DNA from: Dastarcus helophoroides
Lineage: Eukaryota; Arthropoda; Insecta; Coleoptera; Bothrideridae
Reading direction: 5' to 3'
Assembly: GCA_028583605.1 (NCBI GenBank)
Contig: CM053331.1
Location: forward strand, 11,206,857 to 11,270,856
Length of the DNA: 64,000 nt
A program made the position numbers and the translations under genes. Of this stretch, positions 36,901 to 48,900 are shown piece by piece. Each line of letters begins with the position of its first letter. Within the stretch, counting starts at the first letter, position 1. The notes under the pieces were generated by a model. It saw only the letters and a program-made list of their open reading frames with translations. It was not told the DNA's origin and ran no database searches.

Positions 36901-39900
36901 CAAGCCGAAGGTTTACGTTCGTCTGGAACGCTTAAAAACCCTTCTAGGATTCAACGGTTACGATCATGTACCAGCTGGTATTACGGAGAGCGCCGGCGGA
37001 GGTAAAAACTCTTCACGTGTTTTTTTTGCATTGTTTGATTGTTTTATGGTTTTGTTTTTTCTTTGCACGTTAGTTGTCACTTTTAAAAGAGTACATGCAT
37101 CCCCAGCCAGGACCGAAATAAGAATTAATTCCCGCAAGAGAAAGAAACCAGGACAAGGTAGGCTATTGCAGGTTTTTATCATTATTCTTTTATATATCAT
37201 TTTCTGCCAATGTATGATAAAATATCTTTGTAAAACAATTTAAACTAGAATGAGAATTTTTATTCTGCGGGGTGAACTAATTTTAATTTCCAGGAATCTC
37301 GGAAACGGTTAGATACACAAGGAAGCCTAAATGGCGATAGTGCAGAATTTCATGCCTAACAATATTTCGGTAATTAAGAAAACAATTGAATCTCAATTTG
37401 TCTTGACTTTATTTAGAATAATAATATATCAAAATAATCAAAAAAATATACTGAATTTGAAAGTGATGAAATTCAATTTGGTCTCCAAAAGAAATAATAA
37501 AAGTAATATAATTTTTTTGAAACCAGTTCATTTCAGTAAAAAATACTTCCACCAATGAAAAGGCCTTAAAAACAACGAAATATGCCTTTTTTTCATCGGA
37601 CTTCAAATAAACAAGTTATAACTGATTGTTAAAAAAACGCGATTCTTGTTTTTTTTCTGAATAAGGTTAAGACGAATTGGAATTCGATTGTTTTATTAAG
37701 GGAACATTGTTAGGCATCAGAACTGGGCAGTAATCATTACAAAATGTAATGCATAACTAATTTAATTACATTTTTCAAAAAAGGAATTGTAATTGCATTA
37801 CCTTAATAAAAAATTTAATGTAATGTGTAATTTCTGTCATTTGTTGAAAAGTAATGGAACATTGCTCATTTAAAGGAATTAATTACAGGTACTCATTGCT
37901 TCGTTTGAATTACGTTGTAATGGAGAAATTAAATTCCTAAAAGTAATTGAAATTCCAAAAAGTAATTCAATTCTTTTTTGTAATTGCTTTACAATGACGA
38001 ATGTTATTCCTGTCATTTTTGTTTTGGAAACCTTAAACAGAAATAAATTGGTAGAATTAGCTATACTATACCCAATTATACCATTCGGCATCATGATACA
38101 AGAATAGCCATGATTCTGCGCTAATCGAAGTTTAGTTTCAGCACTTTACTACTCGGAAATATCCAGAAATACAGACCTGAATTTAATAGGGCCTGCGAAA
38201 ATACTTGACAGGTCAAAACTAATAAACAAAAGCTTAATGTTCAAATAAATGTTGCTGACTTTGTACATGACTTAATTTTTATGAAGGTCTTCCGTTTCTA
38301 ATTAATGAGTTTGAGACGTCTAGTAAAAGAAAACACACTGAATTTTTATCAGCTGTGTGTTTATTTCTTATAATTTTTTACGGAGTACTCTATTATTGTT
38401 AGTTGACAGTTACGGTGTTGAAAATCACGTAATGGTAAATAATAAAGTACGAGAGCAACAATTAGTCTTCTATCAATATCAAACACCCCAAAAGAGAGAG
38501 GCAAAGGAGGTAAATGCCGCGCCTTCATGAGGGTCCAGTGAGCTACCGCCACTTTGTGAATTCCAAAAATGTCGAAGCTTTTTTTTTCTTAGAATTTAAT
38601 GTTAAAAATCGAGCTTTTTCGAAGTTTTTTTCTTCAAATTCCACGTTTCAAATTTAAACTCGAACATTCTCCTAAACTCCGACTTTTTGTCAAAACTTTT
38701 CAGTTTAAACTTGAAAAATGCTCCTTTTAAAATGCCAGCTTTAAAACGTTAGGGTTTTTAAACCTTTAAGCAAAAGGCAATTTTTTTAAAAATTCAGATT
38801 CATAAAAATTCCAAAATCCGAAAATATTTAAAGTTTTGGGAAACAAGCCTAAATTTTCAAAGAAAGTCGAGATTTTGGTAAAATTTTCGAATCCTTCGGA
38901 AATGAAATATTCGAAAAAAAATCAAAAATTTGATGATAAAGGTCCAAATTTTCAGAAAAAGTGTGTAAATTGTAAAAAACTATAAAGAAAAGTCGAAATT
39001 TTTGATAGATTTTTTTAAAAAATTTACATAACAGTCGAAATTTCTGAAATAAAGTTAAAATTGGATGGGTAAAACTTTGAGAAATAGAATACAATTTTGA
39101 ACAAAGGTCGAAATTTAAAAATAAAACTGCACAGCAATGGAATCACCAAAAATAAAGATACTTTTGAAAGAGTCAAAATTTTGTTTCAAAATTTAGTATA
39201 AATTACCAAAAAGTTTAAATTTCCGGAAAAAGTTTAAGTTTGGGATAAAGTAGACATTTTCGAAAAAACTCGAACAGTTCAAATTTCCAAAATAAGTCAA
39301 ATTTTGACAAATGTGGACGTTTAAAATCATGAAAAATTAGAAACTCGAAATTTTCAAGATATGTCGAAAATTTTGAATAAAAATCAAAGAAAGATTTTTC
39401 AAAAATGTCACTTTCAAAAAGTATATAAATCTTGAGAAAAACTCGAAATCCTTCAAAGTATTCAAATTTTAAAAAATATGTAATTCTTCGAAAAAAGTCA
39501 TAATTACGAAAATTTTTAAAAAGCTGTTAATTTTCGATAAAAGGAAAAATTAAACAAAAGATGAAATTTTATAAAATAAGTCAAAAAATTTTAAAAAGTC
39601 CAAATTTTTCACAAAATTTAAATGTTCAAGATAAAGTCAATATATTCAAAAATTAATCTAAATTTTGAAATGATATTAAGTTTTTAAAAACGTCGAACTT
39701 TCTAAAAAAGTCAAACTTCCGAAAAAAGCGAAAAAAGGTCGAAATTTTTAAAATTAGATTAAAATTTCGAGAAAAAGTCAAAATTTCGGCTGTGGAAATT
39801 AGGTGAAAATTCTGAGAAAAGTTGAAATTACAACAAAATTGGATATTTTAAAATATTGACAATTTAAAAAAAAAAAGGTCGAAATCTTTAAAATAAGTTA

Positions 39901-42900
39901 ATAAATTAAAAAAAGTGCAATTCTGCAATAAGAATCGACTCTTCTAAAAACAATATGAATTTTCAAAAGGTCAATATTTTGAAATATAGGTCGGAATTTT
40001 TAATAGAAGTCAGTATTTCTAAAAAGGGTCAAAATATTTAAGAGTGATCTACATTTTGAAAAAAAATAGAGCAAAGACACAAGTTTAAATAAAAAGGATA
40101 AAAATATTTAAAAATTTCGAAATTTTGAACTCAGAATTTCCAAAAGTCAAAATTACAAAATTTAAATATAAAAAACAAGTCAAAATTTTCAAAAAAAATT
40201 AAATTTTTTTATTCATTAAAACGAACTTTATGAATTCTTTTTTTTGTAGGCTATTATTTAGCCTCTTTCCTGTAATATAAATCATAACATTGGTGGCACT
40301 AAAGTTGACATTATATTGTGTATGTGCCTTTAGTTGATGGTTTATTTTGTATTACTAAATAAAAAATTAATTTTATACATTATCGTTTGTACTGTAAAAT
40401 TTAAAAGTAATTGAAAATGTAATTGCTTTTTAATAAGATCCATTTTCTAGGTAATGGGTAATTGAATTACTTTTTAAACAAGGGTAATGTAATTCGAAGT
40501 AATTTCATTCATTTTTCTGAAAAAAAGTAATGGGTAATGTAATGATTCCTTTTAAAAGTAATTTGCCCAGCTCTGTTTGCCACTAAATTTGGCACTACTT
40601 TGCCTATTTAAGCATTCTTGTACCTCTAATAATTTCAGAGTTCCCTATAGTCAAAATCAAATTGGGTTCAGCCTGTATATTAGACTTACATATAGACAAA
40701 GGCGACCTAACGCTAGGAAAACTAGCCACTAAAGTACACATATTTTTTTTACCATTAATAAATGTTGCTCTTCAGTTCATGATTATTAAACAATTTCCCC
40801 CTGTAATCCATTATATTGACAATTTTGCGTGGGGATCTACCTGGCGGTTTAGTCACTAAATTTCTAGTTTATATAATATTATCAGAAATATTTTGTGAAT
40901 TTTACTTGCCCTGAAAAGTAGGTATGCAATTAGTTCTCCAATAAAGCAGCATAAAAATGTTTTTCAGCGACAGCAAGCCCATCCTCTGCAGGAGATAAGG
41001 CGAGATTACAGTCTGCTCCGCCGTCTAGCGGTTTAGCAGACCCAACGAACGATCCGGACAAAGGATTTTACGAAAATCTACCCTTCCACGGCATTCAGAA
41101 TCCACCAAACAAGGTATCGTATTATCACATGTCAGAAAAACGCACGAATGTCGCTTTTTGTCACGTTTGCCTTTGTGTATTTTGTGAAATATAATATCTT
41201 CAGTTTAATTAAACTAAATTCCCTGCAATTTATCGCACGTTTAATCAGATGTCCTCGCAGTTTGCTATTCTGGTTTAATTAAACGTGTGAAAAATTCGTG
41301 ACTTTACGGAAGGAAAATTGGTAAAATGGTGTCTTAAAACTTTGATAATTCAGATACAAAACAAGTTTTACAATCTGCTTATATTAAATTTTTTCTGTCT
41401 TTAAATATAAGCATACATGTAGCATTAACAGGCTGATGATTGACATTAATCAGCATTTCTGTATCAAAACAGAGTACAATTTGAAACTTGATCGACTTTG
41501 TTTGGATATGTTAAAACGAGGTCTCCAAACTCGGGTAAAATTCAATCCACTTGTATTATTTTATTTAATCCGTTGATGTTTCGCAAAACAGCTGAAAATT
41601 TTGATTTTGCCATATCTATCTATTTTCGGAATTTTCAAGAACATTAAAAATAAGGAATTAAAAGCACCTTAGTAATACTTTATTTATTCTCTATTTTTTT
41701 CGTCTTTTGCGGTAAACTTTTTTATAATTAAACATTCTGAATTGTGGAAAATTTAATTTTCTGATAAAAATACTCACTTTAAGATTTGTTAGACTTGTTA
41801 TAGGCCAAAAATCTCTTTAGTATTTCTTCAAAGAAGAAGGGGTTGGAGTGTGACTGGTCAACGCTAAAATGCGAATTTTCGGGAAAAATATGAACTCAGT
41901 GTGGGACATTGATGAAAGAATCGGGACGTTAAAAACATTTCTCATTAGGGGAAAAGGGGGCAGAATCAACCATTTTTTATTCAATGTGCCATTTTTGAAG
42001 TTGTATTAGAAAAATCTGGTAACTATGGGCTGGGTAATATTCTATAAGCCTTTATTTATAAGACTGTTTAACTTTCAGCGATTTAAAAGTAATTTTAGTA
42101 CCAGCAATCAGCGTTTAAAAAAACCTTAGAAATGGTTCAAACTGCTTTCAACCAAATGATGGGGTTGGGGTAATTTCAACCATGAGGTATAAATACATAT
42201 TTTTTTATGCAGTCAAGCAAAAATGCTTTTTCTACCTAAATAAGTTCATTATGTATTTTGCAAGTGAAATAAAAAATTGGCGACATATGTCTGAAGTAAG
42301 ATTCAAAACAACACTCAAAGACAATAACGTTGGTGTTAGTAAACATTGTAATATGTGCGGTTAATCTTAAATAAAAATGATATTTTCTGCAGAATTTGGA
42401 TTTGAGAACTTTAAAACTATGTTACCTTCATCAGCTGGTAATATATCACTGACCAACGGATATATGTAACTTAATGTTTTTTGGCACACAAATTTAATTT
42501 GACATTTGAATTAATTTTGTTTAATTCTTTTCCTACACAGCATTTTATATGTTTTTAGCGGAAATATCACCAATTGAAAATCACATTCTACTATGGAGCA
42601 AAACATCTTTAATCGGATTTTTAAACGTATACTCATCAAACTTTAAAATCAATTTTTTTCCATAATATTTAATCATCGTAGCTAATACAATATTCCGGTA
42701 AAGTAAAAAGTTACATCATGGGACAGAAACCACGCTGAGATTGTTAGAACACACTAAAGCCAGTGGTTGAAATTGTCCCATCCAACGCAGGTCGAATCTG
42801 CCCCATGTTAAATTTTTGAAAAAATATTTTTTTCCGCTGTCTATAATTTTACGCTTGGGATACTATAAATATTAACAATCTCTCATTTAACATATATCAA

Positions 42901-45900
42901 ATGCAACCCGTTACAGATCAAATTTACAAAAGTCGTCTAGAAAAATTGAACATCAAAAAATTAACTTTAAATCTCATTTTTGCTTAATTTTGTTTAAACA
43001 CTAAAAAAAGAACATGTAGAGTAATATAACTTCCCTGGTGAGTGTTCTGACGTATGAAAAGCTACATAGGAGCCTTACCAAGATAAATTTAAATCAGGGT
43101 GCCCTTTAAAAGGGCTTGGTTGAATGTGTCCCAAGGTGGAATCTGCCCCCCTTTCCCCTACATGAAAATACCGAGTAATGCTGAATAAAATTATAATAGC
43201 TTTTCATAATTCAGAAAAAATTCCGGGTTCAGATCAATTTATATTTTTAATCTGCCATCCTTCAACGTGTAACAATTGACTCAATATCATTGACTATTGA
43301 GTAATGAGGACAACATCGTTTTTTTTTAATAATTTTATAATTTTTATTAAATAGTATCCCTAAATTTTTTCATTTGATTTTTTATATAAATATTTCTGTA
43401 GCCCAAGATTGTGTTGTAAAAAAACTTGATATCTTACATTAACAACCTTAATTTTTTTTTAAATAGGGATGACTGAGGTATTGTGGACCAACTTTTTATG
43501 TTTGCTAAAAACTGGCAAAAAAATATTTTTTTTCTGAAAATTTCAAAGCTTGAATTTGTAGTACAAATAATAAGCTCTCTTTGGTGGCATCAGTTTGGTC
43601 AAATTGTATTAAATTATACAACTTAAATTGCATTTTTGCGATTTTGAAAAATGTCGGGGAATTACGGACCACTTTGAATATCGATTAAAAATGGAAATAT
43701 GTGGTAGAAAAACCTTCTTGTTTTTGATTCAGAATGGCAGAAGATTTATTATGAAAGAGAAACAAAGTGAAGCGGAGTGAAAATCAGTTCGAAAAATAAT
43801 GCTGTGCTGAAAATTTGCACAAATAATCACTTATATGCATTAAGTACTCGAAATTAGCTTGTAAAATGTAAAAAATTTGGTGATCCATAATTCTACGACA
43901 AAAGTGGTCCGTAATTCATGGAAGGTCATTTTTTACAATATGGCAGCATATGAGTAACGCAGTACAAACTTCATGCTAAACTTCATGTTCATATCGAAGA
44001 GTTAAGGTTTCGCGAATATTATGAAGATATTAACCCAAATTGGTTCTCGAAAAATGTGGTCAAATTAGAGGAAACTCTTGAGTGAAAAAAAAATTTCGAA
44101 GTATCGAAGTGTATTTCTATTTGGTATCGAAGCAAGGTAACGGTTCGTGTACACAAGTCGAGTACTGAAGGGAAAATGAGCCTAACATGAGGCGAGCTGA
44201 CGACAGTTATTTGTAGCTATCAACCACTATTAGAGAAAAAAATATGAAGCTGGTCCGCAATTCCCCGTGGTCCAGAATACCCCACTAACCAGGCGTCGAG
44301 ATTTTAAATATTTTATTTGAATTACCAAATTAAATAATTAGAAAATCACAAATAACTTGAAATTTTAAAAGATATTACGGTTGAATGGCAAATAAAAAGA
44401 GCAAGAATAAATTTTGATTTTTTTCTCTAAATTTCAACATTTTTCCAAAAAACTTTATAAAAGTTGGACTCTTTGTTTTAATTTTTAAAATTATAAATTT
44501 TTTAGGAAGTTAAGGTTAAGATTTTCGTAATTTCCAGTTTTTTCTACAAATTTTTATTCTTTAAAAATAATTTTCTATTAAATTTCAATGTTTTTCCAGA
44601 AACTGGAACTTTTTCTGAAAGGGAATATGATATAAAATATAAATTATTTTATAAAATAATTTGACTTTTCTTTAAGTAGGAGACGATTGTGTGTTCCCAG
44701 AAATATACTACATAAATTTCAAATATTTTTTTGAAATTGTCACTATCTGCAAACATTTTTTTATAAGAATTCGACGGCTTTTTGCAGAAAGGGACCAAGC
44801 CACAAATTCTTAAACATTAGATTTTTAGGATATATAAGTTCAGAATAATCTTTGCTGTAGAAAAAACCTGGTCTTAATTTAAAAGCAAAATCACCATCTA
44901 TTAACCAAACTACCATTCAGATGAATAAATGGGACAGATGAAAAACTGACAGAAGGGACCTGCGCAAGTAAAAAAACCCACAGAAAGCACCCAATGCTGT
45001 GGTTTCTTTCTTCAAAACAAAAATTTAGTAATGTACGGGGTTTATGGTTATAAATGCACCCCCAAGTAACTTGGGAAATTTAAAAGAAATAAAAAATAGA
45101 TACAAAAGTTTCCAGAAACCTCTTAAATTTTTATTTGGCATAAGTGTGTTTCGTTTCCTCAGAATCAAAATCAATTTTGGTTTTCTGATATTATTTTGTG
45201 AAGGATAAAAAACGTCAATGAAGAAGTGTTTTTAGTTTTTCGATTACTCTTTAATCAAATAACGCCAAGAAATAATAAAAACCAAAACCCAAAATTTTAC
45301 TATTTTTTAAAAATCTCAAGAACAGCAAGAGATATTTTTGATTTTTTAACGGACTATTTCCGATCGCCAAATTGTACAACTTTGCCCTAATTTAATCGAT
45401 ACTGTATCTCTTACCGTTTTCGAGATACCTGTAGTGAGAAGCGAATTTGTTACCACCTGTATATGTCGTATGTCGTATACTGTCGTATACTGGCCGGCTT
45501 TCCCTCAGTTAGTTTGTTCAGGTTAGGTAGTTAATTAGAAGTCAATGAATAAGTTTGTTAATCAAACAGTGTAAGTAAATTACAGTCGTAGTGTTCCAAG
45601 TTCAGTTTTGAAATAAAGCGATTACAATTCACCAAGTGTTAATCATTCGAACTGATAACATGCAGCAATATATAACCATTTCAAATTTCGTTAGAATTTT
45701 TCCAAAAATTTTAATGCAAACTTGCGACTGTTTTAGAGAAAAAAAAATGCTTTATTTTCAACACATTAAGGCGGTACTCGATATGTACTATTTTAATTAT
45801 TTGTAGCCACTGATATTTCCAGTTAATGACAAGTATCAATTTTCACCTGGTAAATAAACATCGAAAATTCTACATAACCTAGTGTCCTACTAATACGTCC

Positions 45901-48900
45901 TGATGATGTAAATAGTAAAAAAATATTTGGAAATGAGAAGTTTTCAATGCAAACTTTTTTAAAAAAAAGTTAAAAACTTAAAAAGAGTTATAGTTTTCAA
46001 AAAAGTAGAAACTTAAATAAAATCTAAATTTTTTTTAAGTCGAGATTCATAAAAATTCCAAAGAGAAAAAATTTTGACAAAATTCAAATTTTTTAAAAAA
46101 TCGAAAATTTCAAAGCTCGAAATTCTCAAAAATTTTAAATTTCCTTAAAAGAACTTTACTGTTTCTCAAAAGGAGTCGTTTACAAAAAGGTTAGAATTTC
46201 TTGAAAAATTTGAAATTCTCAAAAAGTATCCAAATTTCAAAAAGTCGGATTTCGATTAAGGATCAAAGTTTTTAAACCAGACCAGGATTTTAAACAAAAA
46301 CCAAAATATGAAGAGCGTAAATTTTAAAATTTCGAAATGTTCAAACAGTGAAAAAGTTAAAAAAAAAATTTCAGATTTTCGAAAACAAACATCTCAAGAA
46401 AAATGGATATTTTTAAAATGAGTCGATATCAAAAACATAAGAGTCTTCTAAGTAAGGCCAAAAAATGACAAAAAGATAAAATTTGAAAAAATAGTCGAAA
46501 ATATAAAGCCATGGTCCAACTTTGGTTAAAAATGGCAATGTGAAAATTTTAAAATGTCCTAATTTAAAATAAAAATCAAAATTAAAAAAGTGAAAATCCC
46601 GAAATGTAATTTTAAAAAGTCGAAATTATCAAAATGAGAAACATTTTTTTAAAAAGTATCGAAAAGATTCTAGAAGTCAACATTTCGAAAAAAGGCCTAA
46701 ATATTAAAAATTTTAAATTTTTAGAACAAAATCTATTTTGTTCTGAAATCGGTGGAGAATGCCTACTTTCTCGGCGCAATTTCAGGCAGCAAAACACTGT
46801 ATTCCAGTATTTTGGTCCGTTGCTAAGGAATCATCGCGAAACCGTTCAAGGAAGTTTTTTCCGGCCTAGGTCCAGAAACTAGGCTACTTTTACAGTGAAA
46901 ACGATAATAAAACATGTCATGAATTTATAAAAATTCTTTCATTTAGGTAAGATCGATTGCGATTTCTGAAAAAATGGTATGTTTATCTCGTAGTAAAAGC
47001 ACATTTCTGGATTTCGATGTTTGTTAGCCTCAGCTAATGCGTCGGCCACAATTACATCGTCGTCCGGGAATGCTTTGGTCTTACTGCTAGACACACTATT
47101 TTTTTTAAATTTACAAATGAATAAAAATTTTTAGACAAACTCGAGGAAAAAAAATGGCCAAATTTTGAGACGAGTTGAAATTTTTGGAAAAAATTCTAAT
47201 TTTAGATTAAAAGTCGAAATTTTGAGTTTAAAGTTGAAATGTTAAGAATTTTCGAGTATAAACTTTACACCTGAAGAAAAATTTAAAAATCTCCACTTCC
47301 CAAGCAACACTGAATGGTATATAAACGTTTTTTAAAGTTAAAATAAACGCAAATTTACTTTAATAAACGTTTATTATACTAATCAATGCTGCTTGAGTTG
47401 TTACTATGTGTTTCAACTTTTAAACACAAAATTACTAGAAAATCCAAAATGTTGAAAAAATGGAAAAATTTTGAATTTAATGCAAAATTTTGAAAAAGTA
47501 ATCAAAACTAAAACTTCTGCCTCGAAATTTATACTTTTCTTTTTTGACCTTTTTCAAAAATTAAAAAAAAATATGTTATGATTTAAACATTTTATTTGAG
47601 GTCCAGTATTTTATAAAAATTTGATGTCTTAAGAAACAAATCAAATTGGCAGAAAAAAGTGGCATTAAATTTACTGAAAGAAAGTAAAAATTTTAACTTC
47701 ATTTCATAGATGTCCACATCAAAAACAAATTGCCAGAAGAAAGTCAAAATTTTAAGAACATTATTTAGGTACAAGAATATTAAAAAAAAGTGATTGATGA
47801 TAGAAAAAAACAGCAATTTTCTTTTCGAAATTTAAATTTAGTTCTCAAAATTTTTAAAAAATCCACATATTAAATTAAAATAATTGATTATTTTGAGTTT
47901 AAGCTCCAAAACAGTAAAAAGTAGAAGTTTCGAGTTTAATCTAGCTTAAGGACCACCGATTTAAGTAAAATTTCAATCACCGAGGCAAATGGAGAACCAC
48001 TCGTGCGGGACGATCGCCAAAAACTGAGTTCTGTATTCATTACTTGCGCTTGACTCATCACAACAAAAAATTTCTACCTACAAAAGTATTTTATAAAGCT
48101 ACTTCGTCTGCAATTTTATTATACTTTACGAATGAAAATATAAAAAATTTCTGGTATTGATCCTTATTCTTAAATAGTTCTATTTTATTATCGTAAGATG
48201 TGTTCAGTTATATTTAAGCTCTAATGAATTTTTACTGCAGCACGCTAAATAGTCTTAAAGATATCAATTTGGCCCTAACTATACGGAGTTTGGAGACCTC
48301 TGGACTAAATGCAACTTTTATTTATTTCGGCAGAATCTTATAACATATATAGAAAATTTTCATTGTCTGTTTTATGATTTCTACACCAAACGAGAATAGA
48401 AATTAGCTTAATTATCAAACGTTAGAAGAAAACCATTCCAATCTAGCTGCGGCTGATAAATTATTGCAAAAAGGATTGTTAATTCAGATTGTAAATGGGT
48501 ACAAAAAAAAAACAGCGAACGTTAAAAGCATGACAGTTGTTAATTAATAGATCTCAAATGATTATTTGAAATGTGTTTTGTGTTTGTTAATGCTTCTTTT
48601 TTATTTTGCATGTGTTTGCAGCCAATATCTATCATAGCGCCATTCACGCAAGCTAAAACTCAACCTATCACATCATCCATGAAGTCGCTACTTCCCATCC
48701 ATTCAGAACTATCCTCACCAGTTGGGTCTATTAACCAGAAAATGATAAAACGGAACCAGTCATTTAGTGGATTTCATAATCAGTCACACTTAACATTTGG
48801 ATATAACCGACCACCACATCTTAATTTCTCTAATCAATTTCAATCGGCAGATTTTCACGTGCTAAGGGGATTAACTTCAACATCACAACCGATGTTAAGA

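Noticed and set aside
40662..40859. 66-codon open frame near the right end of the hAT-like element as a separate gene
   Set aside because: Becomes Phe/Ile-rich after about 35 codons and has no known motif. At most its first part is an optional microexon.
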